A stretch of DNA of 64,000 nucleotides from Candidatus Kuenenia stuttgartensis (lineage in GTDB: Bacteria > Planctomycetota > Planctomycetia > Isosphaerales > Isosphaeraceae): NCBI GenBank assembly GCA_945865635.1, contig CAMBEP010000010.1:55737-119736 (forward strand), read 5' to 3'. The position numbers and the translations under genes were made by a program. Under the pieces are notes generated by a model. The model saw nothing but the letters and a program-made list of their open reading frames with translations. It was not told where the DNA came from and made no database searches. Numbering within the stretch: the stretch's first letter is position 1; each line of letters opens with the position of its first letter. This document shows positions 54,505 to 63,547 of this stretch, in pieces.

Positions 54505-55521
54505 ATGCAATCACAGTCGAAGGCCCCAAATAAACGTGGTGGGTGGCTCAATATTGTCTTGTTGATGCTTGGTCTAGGCTTTATGGCTTGGACATTGTCG
54601 ACGAATTGGCAGGTGCTTGAGGAAGTTTTTTCAAGGCCGATTAAATATCCATATCTGATAATTGGATTTTGCCTGGTGACAACAGCAGCGGTGATTTCCT
54701 TTATCAGGTGGTATGCACTGGTGTGTATGCTTGGTGTATCGTTTCGGCTGATAGATTCCCTGCGGCTGAGTTTTGTGGGAGCATTTTTCAACTTGGTGAT
54801 CCCTGGCGCGGTGGGCGGGGACTTGGTGAAGGCGGCTTATTTGTCGCGGATGAATCTTCCAAGAGCGCAGGCGATCACGACACTACTTGTAGACAGGATC
54901 GTTGGTCTGTTGGGATTGTTTTATCTGGCATCGGTCACGGCATTGGCAGGCTGGGCGGAACTTGTACCAGAGATACGAAAACTGGGTTTGTTTGCCATGT
55001 TGATGGCTTTGGCAGGAACAGTGGGGCTTGTGGTCATTCTGCTGGATCTACCGCCGAGAATATGGCCAAAAATGGCTGTATCGTCCGGGAGGTTTGGGGT
55101 ATTGATGCGTGAAATGGGCAGTCTTTCAAGGTCATATCGCAAGCGTTGGCGTGGGTTGGTCACGGCGATACTGGTCTCTATGATCTGTCATGCGATGACG
55201 AGCATGGCATGTTATATGGTTGGCCTTGCATTATTTCCGAATTTTCAGGTGGGCATGAGCAAGCATTTGCTGATCTTTCCGCTGGTTTTATTCTCGACGG
55301 CGGTGCCTCTGCCGTTCGGTGCATTGGGATTTTCAGAGGAAATCAGCGGCCAGTTGTTTCAATTGGTGGACCATCCATCGGGTGCGGTTGCGATGATGGG
55401 TTATCGGGTTCTGATGTATAGTTTCAGTTTGCTGGCGATGGTGGTTTATCTCTGGAATATCAATTCCATTCGCGATTTAACGCGTCAGCCAGAATTGATG
55501 GAGAAAAATGGAGGTGTTTAA
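54505..55521 (+). CDS. Flippase-like LPG-synthase transmembrane-region protein (UPF0104/AglD type)
   Basis: 338 residues with about eight helices. LRLSFVGAFFNLVIPGAVGGDLVKAAYLSR (about 85-114) holds the F-x-N...P...GGD..K motif of this superfamily (lysylphosphatidylglycerol synthase TM region). ITTLLVDRIVGLLGLF is the second conserved block. LPFGALGFSEEISGQLF lies in the C-terminal part. Members are proposed lipid-linked substrate flippases. It is 19 bp after DUF5989 and two genes before a polyprenol-phosphate mannose synthase, suggesting handling of lipid-linked sugars. Confidence 0.85.
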   Translation: MQSQSKAPNKRGGWLNIVLLMLGLGFMAWTLSTNWQVLEEVFSRPIKYPYLIIGFCLVTTAAVISFIRWYALVCMLGVSFRLIDSLRLSFVGAFFNLVIPGAVGGDLVKAAYLSRMNLPRAQAITTLLVDRIVGLLGLFYLASVTALAGWAELVPEIRKLGLFAMLMALAGTVGLVVILLDLPPRIWPKMAVSSGRFGVLMREMGSLSRSYRKRWRGLVTAILVSMICHAMTSMACYMVGLALFPNFQVGMSKHLLIFPLVLFSTAVPLPFGALGFSEEISGQLFQLVDHPSGAVAMMGYRVLMYSFSLLAMVVYLWNINSIRDLTRQPELMEKNGGV

Positions 55522-55858
55522 AGATTTGGCGAGGAGAAATAATACCAAAGAATTCGGGTAATCGGTGAAACCGAACAATTTTGGTGCCGTGTGCTGTTTT
55601 AGGCGGGCTTGGCCAAGAAGGTTTGGTTCGAATGGCATAAGGCACAACGAATCAGACCTGTGATTAATGGCACATGTCTTGAAAAAAAATGCAAGGCGGG
55701 TGAAAATGAAAGAGGGTTTGGCGATTTGGGGTTGTCAAGTTTTTGGAATCGCGGAAAGATGTATTGAATCACGTATCTTTTGAATCAGGAACGCTGGATG
55801 TGGCCATTATGCAGTGGCCGTCATGCATCTGAATCACAATCGGCAAGGGCGGTAATTG
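55522..55858. other. Gap within the rightward gene series
   Basis: 337 bases between the flippase-like gene and the DPM1-like gene, same strand. No gene, strong terminator or convincing promoter was found by eye. Confidence 0.5.
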
Positions 55859-56605
55859 ATGAGTTCGCGACTGATCATATCTCTGGCGACATATAACGAA
55901 TCCGGCAATTTGAGAGCTCTTGTAGAAGAGATTCGCCGATGTTTGCCAGAAGCCGATATTCTGGTGATTGACGACAATTCACCCGATGGGACGGGCAAAA
56001 TCGCGGATGAGCTTTCCAGAGCAGATCGGTCGGTGCATGTACTGCATCGGCCTGGCAAGATGGGCTTGGGTACAGCGGTCTTGGCAGGGATGCGTTATGC
56101 GATTGAGAATGGCTATGAGTATTTGATCAATATGGACGCAGATTTCAGCCATCCCCCGCGATATCTGCAATCTCTGTTGGCAGGGGCGCAGGGAGATGGC
56201 CTGGACGTCATGATCGGATCGCGTTATGTCGCAGGTGGTGGGATTGCTGGGGAGCAGTTCAATTTTAAGCGGAAATTCATGTCGGGTGGGATCAATGCCT
56301 ATGCCCGGTTCTGGCTTGGCTTGAAGTCGAGAGACAACAGCGGATCGTATCGATGCTATCGAACAGAGATGTTGAAGCGGATCCCATTCGAGAAGATTCG
56401 CTCGCGTGGTTATTCGTTCATGGAAGAGATTTTGTACTGGTGTCTGGAGGCCGGCGCCAAGATTGGTGAAACGCCGATCCTTTTTGAAAACAGGCGTGCT
56501 GGCGCGTCCAAGATCAACAAGATGGAGGCGGTCAACGCCTTGCGGATCATAGCGGAATTGGGTGTAGGCCGAGCCTTGGGCCGGGATTACGCCAGGGTGG
56601 ACTGA
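55859..56605 (+). CDS. Polyprenol-phosphate mannose synthase (DPM1-like GT2)
   Basis: 248 residues, start ATG 55859 with AAGGGCGG upstream. IISLATYNESGNLRALVEEI and ILVIDDNSPDGTGKIADEL (the DDNSPDGT motif is specific to DPM1-type enzymes), then INMDADFSHPPRYLQSLL (DxD) and GSRYVAGGGI. No C-terminal membrane helices, as in short DPM synthases. It forms polyprenyl-phosphate mannose (or another hexose) from a nucleotide sugar, a donor for GT-C enzymes at the outer membrane face. Neighbour to the flippase-like protein. Confidence 0.9.
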   Translation: MSSRLIISLATYNESGNLRALVEEIRRCLPEADILVIDDNSPDGTGKIADELSRADRSVHVLHRPGKMGLGTAVLAGMRYAIENGYEYLINMDADFSHPPRYLQSLLAGAQGDGLDVMIGSRYVAGGGIAGEQFNFKRKFMSGGINAYARFWLGLKSRDNSGSYRCYRTEMLKRIPFEKIRSRGYSFMEEILYWCLEAGAKIGETPILFENRRAGASKINKMEAVNALRIIAELGVGRALGRDYARVD

Positions 56606-56686
56606 ATCAGCGATGGGCGGGACATGGCTTGGAAGAGAGCATCTGACAGTAACTTGCAAAGAGTAAAATAAGGGGAGGGAGCTACG

Positions 56687-57304
56687 ATGATAGGTGCAGT
56701 GATGGGCCTTGATGCCTATTTGGATCGTGTTTGTCAGGAGATCAAGCGGCTTGATCAAGGGCCGATCCATGCGATGGCCGAATTGATTCATCGGGCTTAT
56801 GAGCAGGGTCGCTGGGTATTTGTGATTGGCAATGGGGGTTCGGGAGCAAATGCGTCGCATTTGTGTGAGGACTTGGCAAAGTGCCCGCTGCGCGACTTTG
56901 AGAATCAAAAACGGCTAAAAATCCTGAGCCTGACAGACAACACGCCCGCCATAATGGCTTGGGCCAACGACACGAGCTATGACCGGATCTTTCTGGAGCA
57001 ACTCAAGCAATATGCCTCTTCAGGCGATGTTCTTTTAGCGATATCAGGTTCTGGTAACAGCCCGAACATCATCAAGGCAGTGGAATGGGCCAACAGCCAT
57101 GAGTTGACGACAGTGGGCATTACCGGCTTTTCAGGTGGCAAGCTCAAAGCCATGGCACACCATGACTTTCATGTAGACATCCACGACATGGGGGTTGTCG
57201 AGAGTGTTCATCAGGTGGTATTCCACTGGTTGATCGACGACCTTTACCGGCGGATATCGGGACGGCCAGATGAGAAGATTCTGACCGCCTGTGGGGTTTC
57301 CTGA
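56687..57304 (+). CDS. SIS-domain sugar isomerase (GmhA-like)
   Basis: 205 residues, ATG 56687 after a strong AGGGGAGGGAG. VFVIGNGGSGANASHLCEDLAK (about 45-66) and LLAISGSGNSPNIIKAVEWA (about 108-127) are the two phosphosugar-binding loops of SIS proteins. Size and the GNGGSxxxAxHxxxD pattern are those of sedoheptulose-7-phosphate isomerase GmhA. MHDMGVVESVHQVVFHWLIDDL-like C-terminus (IHDMGVVESVH) fits. Heptose precursor synthesis is likely; no heptose kinase or adenylyltransferase is in the window, so another ketose-phosphate is possible. Confidence 0.85.
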   Translation: MIGAVMGLDAYLDRVCQEIKRLDQGPIHAMAELIHRAYEQGRWVFVIGNGGSGANASHLCEDLAKCPLRDFENQKRLKILSLTDNTPAIMAWANDTSYDRIFLEQLKQYASSGDVLLAISGSGNSPNIIKAVEWANSHELTTVGITGFSGGKLKAMAHHDFHVDIHDMGVVESVHQVVFHWLIDDLYRRISGRPDEKILTACGVS

Positions 57305-57554
57305 CAGCATGACGCGCTGTTTTTAATGTGCGCAGGCCAATAAAAATGAACGATCGGGATAGGATTGGGATTCTGTAGTGTTTTATACGCAAAAATCCGG
57401 TAATATGGACATGGGTGGATCTTTTCGAGACAAGCGAATTGCCGTATCGAGAAAATCATCGGGGCCTGCAAGCCTTGGGGCATCAGAATTGGATGGTTTG
57501 AATGGACTCATGCCAGGCATGGCCGAATTGGGCGGCTGTCACATACACTGATAG

Positions 57555-58772
57555 ATGGGGTTTGAGTTGTCTCGAAAACGCATATTGCATCTGATAAACA
57601 CGCTTGGTTCTGGCGGTGCGGAACGGCAACTCGTAACGTATTTGCGTCAGGAGCCGTTGCGTGCTTACGAACACATTGTCGTGCTTCTGGATGTGAAGGA
57701 TGTGGATAGCCTGACGACCGAGAATTTTTTGGTGCCCGATTTTAAGGCGCAAGGGATTCAAGTTTTGAGTTTAGGGTTGACTGGGTCGGAGAACTGGATA
57801 AAAGCCGCGAAGAAGCTGCGAAAGTGGCAAAAGACCAACCCGGTGGATTTGATCCATACGAATCTGCTGGGCCCGAATGTTGTAGGCCGCTTGGCGGGTT
57901 ATTTATCTGGGACTCCGGTTCTGACGACATACCATAATCTGGATTATTCACCGGAAGCCAAGTTTTTCCACTTTTCCGGAAGCCGTTTCAAATTGCATGT
58001 GATGCGTTACATCGACGGATTTCTTGCAAAACGGTTTACTAAAAAAGTGATTGCTGTCAGCCAGTGTGTTGCTGACCACATTGTTCACCATCTTGGTTAT
58101 CCCAGCAGTCAGATTCGCTTGTTGAACTATCCGGTGGATCCGATACACATGCAGGTCCTTCAGCAGAATCCGAGAAATTGGGTACGCGAGCAGATTGGAG
58201 TTGGTCCGGAAGCCAAAATCCTCATTGATGTCTGTCGTCTGGCCTACCAGAAAAACCTACCCAGGCTATTGGATGCGTTTAAAATCGTTGCAAATGACCA
58301 TCCGGAAGCCCACCTTGTGATTTTGGGTTCAACCCAAAATGCTACGGTTTATAGACAGGTTTATGAGCGGATGGAGGAATATGGGTTGGCGGATCGTGTT
58401 CATCTTGCTGGCCCAAGCCACAATGTTGCGGATTGGCTTGCAGGGTCAGACCTCTTTGTGTTTCCGAGTCTTGTAGAAGGCATGCCCATTGCTCTGGCAG
58501 AGGCTATGACCTTTGGGCTTCCCTGCATTTCAAGCAATGTTGGTCCGATGCCGGAATTAATCAAAGATCGCGAAAATGGTCTCTTGATAGACCCATCATC
58601 CACTCAGCAAATTGCGGATGCAATCAGCGAATTGCTCTCAAATCCCGGGCTGGCACAGCAGCTTGGAAATCGAGCAAAAGCCAAGGCTGAGGAGCTGTTT
58701 GACCCATATCGTCAATCGCAGAAGCTTGCGGAAGTTTACGATGAAATTTTTGCAGAAATTGACCACAAGTAA
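57555..58772 (+). CDS. GT4-family glycosyltransferase (GGAERQ type)
   Basis: 405 residues. ILHLINTLGSGGAERQLVTYL (10-30) and FPSLVEGMPIALAEAMTFGLP with NGLLIDPSS give the two GT-B substrate sites. It is a paralogue of the enzyme at 17629 with the same block order (DLIHTNLLGPNVVGRLAG against DLIHTQLLWANIAGRIAG). ATG 57555 has no ribosome binding site; TTG 57567 with GGGG 6 bases upstream is an alternative. It is 250 bp from the SIS gene and convergent with the epimerase at 58835. Donor unknown. Confidence 0.9.
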   Translation: MGFELSRKRILHLINTLGSGGAERQLVTYLRQEPLRAYEHIVVLLDVKDVDSLTTENFLVPDFKAQGIQVLSLGLTGSENWIKAAKKLRKWQKTNPVDLIHTNLLGPNVVGRLAGYLSGTPVLTTYHNLDYSPEAKFFHFSGSRFKLHVMRYIDGFLAKRFTKKVIAVSQCVADHIVHHLGYPSSQIRLLNYPVDPIHMQVLQQNPRNWVREQIGVGPEAKILIDVCRLAYQKNLPRLLDAFKIVANDHPEAHLVILGSTQNATVYRQVYERMEEYGLADRVHLAGPSHNVADWLAGSDLFVFPSLVEGMPIALAEAMTFGLPCISSNVGPMPELIKDRENGLLIDPSSTQQIADAISELLSNPGLAQQLGNRAKAKAEELFDPYRQSQKLAEVYDEIFAEIDHK

Positions 58773-58834
58773 AAATCAGCCCCCAGGCACAAAATCGGTT
58801 TAACAATTTCTGTACCAGGATGAGAGACGTAAAA

Positions 58835-59791
58835 TTATGCGCCTTGGCGTGCCAGCAGCCACTCCACATATCGCTGGATACCCTCTGCAAAATCCATCGA
58901 AGGGCGAAAGCCAAGCTCTGTTTCCGCCAGCGAAATATCCGCAAAAGTCTGGCGAACGTCGCCCGGTTGGGTAGGTAAATGCTTCAGCCTGGGCACGCGG
59001 CCGAGTGCTTTGGCGATGGTCGAGATCAGTTCTGTCAAAGCCACAGGGCTAGAATTACCGAGGTTGTAGAGATGCAACCCATGGCATTGATGCATGGCCT
59101 TGACGACACCGTCAGCGATATCCTCGACATAGGTATAGTCACGACGTGTGGAACCATCACCAAAAACAGGTATCGTTTGATCCTCAAGAATCAGACGGCT
59201 GAATTTTGAAACGGCAAGATCAGGCCTGTTGCGTGGTCCATAGGCGGTAAAAAATCGCAAGCCGGTCAGGTTCAAGCCATACAGGTGATGAAAGGTGGAC
59301 GCCAGTATTTCGCAAGCCCGCTTGCTGGCAGCATAGGGGCTGATGGGCGAATCGACATTCTCGGACTCCCGGAACGGGGCCATATCGCGATCGCCATAGA
59401 CAGAAGAGCTTGAGGCATAAACCACACGAGGTGGCTGGCCCAAGAGTCTGGCGGCTTCAAAAACTCGGGTTGTGCCGGTCACATTCACATCCATGTAAAG
59501 CGCAGGATCTTCCAAAGAAGGTCGAACGCCCGCCTTGGCAGCAAGATGGATCACGGCTTTGGGCTGGAAGCGGTCAAACAGTGCGGTAAGCAGGCCGAAG
59601 TCGCGAATATCGCCTTCAACCAGTTCGAAACGCGGATTACCAAGGGCTTGTGTCAGGTTATCACGTTTTTGGATAGGATCATAAAACGGGTCGAAGTTGT
59701 CCAGGCCGGCGACATCATGACCATCTTTCAGGAGCCGATCAACTACATGCGAACCGATAAAGCCGGCAGCTCCAGTAACGATGACCTTCAT
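58835..59791 (-). CDS. UDP-glucuronate 4-epimerase-like NAD-dependent epimerase (extended SDR)
   Basis: 318 residues. VTGAAGFIGSHVVDRLL (4-20) binds NAD. VIHLAAKAGVRPSLEDP with the KAGVRPS signature seen in UDP-glucuronate 4-epimerases, YASSSSVYGD (Ser), and SPYAASKRACE (Tyr/Lys) give a complete active site. RFFTAYGPRNRPDLAVSKF and FGDGSTRRDYTYVEDIADG are the substrate-binding motifs of the same subgroup. It would interconvert UDP-glucuronate and UDP-galacturonate or a close analogue, which fits a UDP-sugar dehydrogenase at 31618. Single gene on the minus strand between two rightward glycosyltransferases. Confidence 0.9.
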   Translation of the reverse strand: MKVIVTGAAGFIGSHVVDRLLKDGHDVAGLDNFDPFYDPIQKRDNLTQALGNPRFELVEGDIRDFGLLTALFDRFQPKAVIHLAAKAGVRPSLEDPALYMDVNVTGTTRVFEAARLLGQPPRVVYASSSSVYGDRDMAPFRESENVDSPISPYAASKRACEILASTFHHLYGLNLTGLRFFTAYGPRNRPDLAVSKFSRLILEDQTIPVFGDGSTRRDYTYVEDIADGVVKAMHQCHGLHLYNLGNSSPVALTELISTIAKALGRVPRLKHLPTQPGDVRQTFADISLAETELGFRPSMDFAEGIQRYVEWLLARQGA

Positions 59792-59960
59792 GGGCAGGCA
59801 GCTCCGGGAATTTCCTGTAGGCGAATTGGGGCGGAAGAGTTACGGGTGATAGACCAAAACCAGAATTCCATGAAAATGGGTTTCATGATATGATAGCATC
59901 TTCCAACGAACCCCGTGAGTCAGCTAGGAATGGGACTGGCGAGAGACAAAGTTGCCCGTG

Positions 59961-61229
59961 ATGCATACCAAGTCTGCTTTATACATTTGTTATTTTGGTC
60001 TTCATGAGCCACTCGTGCAAACTCAAGTCCTGCCCTATTTGCGTTATTTGGCGAACAAGGGTTGGGAAATCCATCTTTTGACGTTTGAAATTGGCTGGCC
60101 GGAGAGTTTTACAGAATTTGAGCAAGAACGGTGTCGGGCAGATCTTCAGGCATCAGGCATCCGATGGATCGCTCGATCTTATGCCAAAAGCCATAGCGTA
60201 TTCGCCAAATTGAAGGATATTGCCGGTGGCGTGCTTTTGTCCAGGCGCACCGCACGCCGGAACCGGATTCGGATCATTCATGGACGGGCCCATGTTGGCA
60301 CAGCGATTGCCTGCCTGGCGTCGATTCTGACGGGGCGTAAGGTGTTGTTTGACATTCGTGGGTTCAATCCCGAGGAGTATGTGGATTCACAGCACTGGCC
60401 GGCCGGTGGACTGAATTACAGGCTCCTGAAGCTGACAGAATGGCTGATGGTTCGAATGGCATCGGGATTTGTGATTCTGACAAAGGTTGGCCGCATGCAT
60501 TTTTTTGCGGATGCGGATCGCCAATCGGAGGTTGGCGAAGGCTTGTATCATCTGCCCGATGGCCGGCCGGTACAGATCATACCATGCTGTGTGAATCCAC
60601 CACGATTTCAGATCAAAGCGGACCACGCCAGCGAGTATCAGCAAATCAAGGCAGAAGTTCATCTGGGCCATACGCAGCGAATTGTGGCCCATGTCGGGGC
60701 GCTTGGCGGTCTTTATCCGGAAGATCGGATTCTGGCCGTCTGTGCCGAACTTTACAGGGACGATCCGGGAACAGGTTTTCTGTTCCTTTGCCAAAACGAC
60801 ACGGGTGTGATGCGTGAAAAATACTTGGAGATGGGTCTGCCGCCGGCCAATTTATGGGTTGGGAAAGTGGCACCCGATTCTGTTCCACGCTATCTTGCCA
60901 TTGCCGACTGGGGTTTATCCGTAAAGCGGGAGGGCTATTCGCAGCTCTCATGCTCGCCGACAAAAATTCCCGAATACTTGCTGGCAGGGCTTCCGGTGCT
61001 TGCCAGCAAGGGGATTGGCGATACAGAACCGCTACTCACTGAGAATCGGGTCGGCGTGATTTTTGATGCGTTTGACGACGATTCCATCCGGTCGGCCATC
61101 GCCCGGATGAACGATCTTTCAAACGATCCTGAAATACAGGCGAGGTGCAAGGCCACGGCCATTCGCGAATTTGATCTGGAAACCATCGGCGGCCCACGAT
61201 ATACCAGAATTTATGAGGAACTTGTCTGA
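59961..61229 (+). CDS. Glycosyltransferase, GT-B fold
   Basis: 422 residues from ATG 59961 (frame open from TTG 59952). ALYICYFGLHEPLVQTQVLPYLRYLANKGWEIHLLTFE is the N-terminal acceptor domain start; IRIIHGRAHVGTAIACLA and LFDIRGFNPEEYVD follow. The donor half has VAHVGALGGLYPEDRILAVC and LSCSPTKIPEYLLAGLPVLASKGIGDTEPLL, matching GT4-like enzymes. Distinct from the GGAERQ pair. It diverges from the epimerase and is upstream of the metallopeptidase. Donor unknown. Confidence 0.8.
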   Translation: MHTKSALYICYFGLHEPLVQTQVLPYLRYLANKGWEIHLLTFEIGWPESFTEFEQERCRADLQASGIRWIARSYAKSHSVFAKLKDIAGGVLLSRRTARRNRIRIIHGRAHVGTAIACLASILTGRKVLFDIRGFNPEEYVDSQHWPAGGLNYRLLKLTEWLMVRMASGFVILTKVGRMHFFADADRQSEVGEGLYHLPDGRPVQIIPCCVNPPRFQIKADHASEYQQIKAEVHLGHTQRIVAHVGALGGLYPEDRILAVCAELYRDDPGTGFLFLCQNDTGVMREKYLEMGLPPANLWVGKVAPDSVPRYLAIADWGLSVKREGYSQLSCSPTKIPEYLLAGLPVLASKGIGDTEPLLTENRVGVIFDAFDDDSIRSAIARMNDLSNDPEIQARCKATAIREFDLETIGGPRYTRIYEELV

Positions 61230-61375
61230 GTCCACTCTGGTTTGGGGCCCTGCCCTGCTTCATGATTGTTTGAGATACCCGGAATTGGTATCATTCCTTG
61301 TATCAGGCTTGATTTTTGTGCAACCTTAGGGATTGCCGATGTTTTAAAAAACGTCATCAGGAGAGTTCAAATAAG

Positions 61376-62248
61376 ATGCGACTGGAAGACAGCCCTGAAA
61401 GCCAGAATGTCGAAGACCGGCGTGGCGTGAAGCCCGCACAAGCCGCTCTGGGCGGCGGAGTGGTGATTGTCCTCATGATTCTCAGCCAATTGCTGGGGAT
61501 TGACCCAAGAGCCTTGATTCAGGTGGCGCAAATCGTTCAGGCGCCTGGTGTGAATCAGGGGCCGCAGGACGGCCCGGGAAATGCGGTTCCGAAGAATGAT
61601 GCGGGGAGTAAGTTTGTCCGGCAAATTCTTGGCCTGAATGAAGAGGTCTGGAGCGACCAGTTCCAGCAGGCTGGCAAGCGCTATGAAGACCCTTCTCTGG
61701 TGATGTTCACAGGCTCGACCAATACAGCCTGCGGGCTTGGGCAGTCGGCAATGGGTCCGTTCTATTGCCCTGGCGACAAAAAGGTTTACATAGATCTGGC
61801 TTTTTTTGATGAGCTTGACAAGCGGTTTGGAGCCCCCGGCGACTTCGCCCAAGCTTATGTGATTGCTCACGAAGTGGGCCACCACGTCCAGAACCTGCTT
61901 GGCTATAGCGCCAGGGTTCAGGGAGCACGACGATCCAAGAGCGAAGCCGAGGCCAACAAGGATTCCGTTCGCCTGGAGCTTCAGGCGGACTATCTGGCGG
62001 GTGTCTGGGCACACCATGCAAATTTGAACCGCAAGGTGATTGAGCCAGGTGATATCGAAGAAGGCCTTCGAGCCGCCACTGCCATTGGCGACGACACGCT
62101 TCAAAAACAGGCCACTGGCCGGGTTGTACCCGACAGCTTCACGCATGGCACCTCAGCCCAGCGGTTGCACTGGTTCCGTGAAGGCATCCGCACCGGAGAC
62201 TTCAAAGCTCTTGATCGGCTCTTCACCATTCCATACGGTCAGCTTTGA
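61376..62248 (+). CDS. Neutral zinc metallopeptidase (YpfJ family)
   Basis: 290 residues from ATG 61376, with AGGAG upstream; the frame is open from a TTG at 61316. One N-terminal membrane helix (AALGGGVVIVLMILSQLLGI, about 29-48), then the soluble part. MFTGSTNTACGLGQSAMGPFYCPGDKKVYIDLAFFDEL and YVIAHEVGHHVQNLLG carry the HExxH zinc site, and ELQADYLAGVWAHHA supplies the third ligand region, all diagnostic of PF04228. Conserved housekeeping-type protein of unclear substrate; not an expected part of a polysaccharide locus. Confidence 0.93.
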   Translation: MRLEDSPESQNVEDRRGVKPAQAALGGGVVIVLMILSQLLGIDPRALIQVAQIVQAPGVNQGPQDGPGNAVPKNDAGSKFVRQILGLNEEVWSDQFQQAGKRYEDPSLVMFTGSTNTACGLGQSAMGPFYCPGDKKVYIDLAFFDELDKRFGAPGDFAQAYVIAHEVGHHVQNLLGYSARVQGARRSKSEAEANKDSVRLELQADYLAGVWAHHANLNRKVIEPGDIEEGLRAATAIGDDTLQKQATGRVVPDSFTHGTSAQRLHWFREGIRTGDFKALDRLFTIPYGQL

Positions 62249-62322
62249 GTAGCGTCTAAGCACGGCGGGCCTTTTGCGAGAAGCGTTGGCTTGAATATCT
62301 TGATTCCCATAAGCTGGCATTC

Positions 62323-63108
62323 ATGCAAGTTACCACGCACAAAACCGAAATTCACCCGACGGCGTTGGTTGATCAAGCCGTAAGGCTGGGGCCAGGCGTC
62401 AAAATCGGCCCGTTTTCGATCATTCATACGGGGGTCGAAATTGGCGAGGGTACCGAAATAGGCGCCTATAGCGAAATTGGCCTGCCCACGAATGCGGCCA
62501 CCAAGACGGGGCTTGTGATTGGCTCGCGGTGTGTAATTCGCAGTCATGCTGTGATTTATTCAGGTTCCAGGCTTGGCCAGCAGGTCCAGTTGGGGCACTA
62601 TGTCTCGATTCGCGAGAATACAGATATCGGCGATGGAGTTTTGATCGGCACCCGATCCCAGATTGAAGGCGATTGCGAGATCGGCGACTTCACACGCCTG
62701 CACTCCGAGGTGCATGTGGGCAAGCTGGCCAAAATTGGCCGCTGTGCATGGCTTTATCCGAAAGTGCAATTTACAAACGATCCCCTGCCCCCCACGCATG
62801 TCATGGAATCCGTCTTGGTCGGCGATCTGTCAGTGGTGTGTACTGGCACTTTGCTCATGCCAGGCATTCAAATCGGCTTGGGGGCCTATATCGGAGCCGC
62901 CAGCGTGGTCCGAGAGTCAGTCCCGGCGGTCATGTTTGCTACCGGCAACCCTGCCAAGCCCCTGTTCCAGGTGGATCGACTGATCGACCCGCAGAGAAAT
63001 CTGAAATTCCGATGGCTCGATGATTTTCGAGACCGATACCCTGCCTCGGCCCAGCCCTTGATCGACAAGCTCACACACCAGGCCCAAGCCCTTCTAGCCA
63101 AGACATAA
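62323..63108 (+). CDS. Left-handed beta-helix (hexapeptide) acyltransferase, LpxA-like
   Basis: 261 residues. About 20 hexapeptide turns from residue 10 to 205 (IHPTALVDQAVRLGPGVKIGPFSIIHTGVEIGEGTEIGAYSEIG split over turns), with HSEVHVGK and GDLSVVCTGTLLMPGIQIGLGAYIGAASVV. A helical C-terminal domain of about 50 residues follows (LKFRWLDDFRDRYPASAQPLIDKL). Size and C-terminal helix are like LpxA (UDP-GlcNAc O-acyltransferase), but sugar N-acetyltransferases of the QdtC type share that architecture. The context of amino-sugar genes favours an acetyltransferase; lipid A synthesis cannot be excluded. Confidence 0.8.
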   Translation: MQVTTHKTEIHPTALVDQAVRLGPGVKIGPFSIIHTGVEIGEGTEIGAYSEIGLPTNAATKTGLVIGSRCVIRSHAVIYSGSRLGQQVQLGHYVSIRENTDIGDGVLIGTRSQIEGDCEIGDFTRLHSEVHVGKLAKIGRCAWLYPKVQFTNDPLPPTHVMESVLVGDLSVVCTGTLLMPGIQIGLGAYIGAASVVRESVPAVMFATGNPAKPLFQVDRLIDPQRNLKFRWLDDFRDRYPASAQPLIDKLTHQAQALLAKT

Positions 63109-63178
63109 GTCGCCAGGCAAAAAACACTTCAGATAGCCCTTGCCTGCCAGAACCTGGTTCGGAGTTTCTTGACCCAAC

Positions 63179-63547
63179 ATGAGAAAATCAGCCAGAACTC
63201 CAGATTTCGACAAGTTTAGTCAGCGATTTGTACGCAATTATTGGGACACCATCGCTCAGGACGCGCTGGACCTCCCGGGTTCTGAACCCTCTGAAAAAAG
63301 CCTTGAGGAACTACTCTCGGAAATCCACTACAGCATCTCCTCTGAGCATGGGCTCTTTACCTTGCTCATGATAAACACTTTTGGAGATGTCTGGCGACTC
63401 ACATTTCGGCTCCATAAGGGGCGATGGACCATTCATTCCGCAACGAGTGGCAATCCCGAAAATCATGCCCTTGTGAACTGGCTGGATGAAGTTTATTCCC
63501 TGTGGTTCCAGCCATTTTTAGATAAACTTGTCCAAAAGTCTTGTTAA
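63179..63547 (+). CDS. Hypothetical protein (122 aa)
   Basis: Soluble, 122 residues, ATG 63179, 70 bp after the acyltransferase on the same strand. The sequence is rich in aromatic and acidic residues, e.g. FVRNYWDTIAQDALDLPG, HGLFTLLMINTFGDVWRLTFRLHKGRWTI, WLDEVYSLWFQPFLDKL. Alternating helix and strand pattern suggests a small folded domain. The ribosome binding site is not obvious. No family recognised; the length and composition make a real gene likely. Confidence 0.5.
   Translation: MRKSARTPDFDKFSQRFVRNYWDTIAQDALDLPGSEPSEKSLEELLSEIHYSISSEHGLFTLLMINTFGDVWRLTFRLHKGRWTIHSATSGNPENHALVNWLDEVYSLWFQPFLDKLVQKSC

Noticed and set aside
55979..56908. 309-codon frame on the minus strand
   Set aside because: Opposite the DPM1-like and SIS genes; low-complexity translation without motifs.
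61367..62146. 259-codon frame on the minus strand
   Set aside because: Antisense to the zinc peptidase with its HExxH site; the real gene is on the plus strand.
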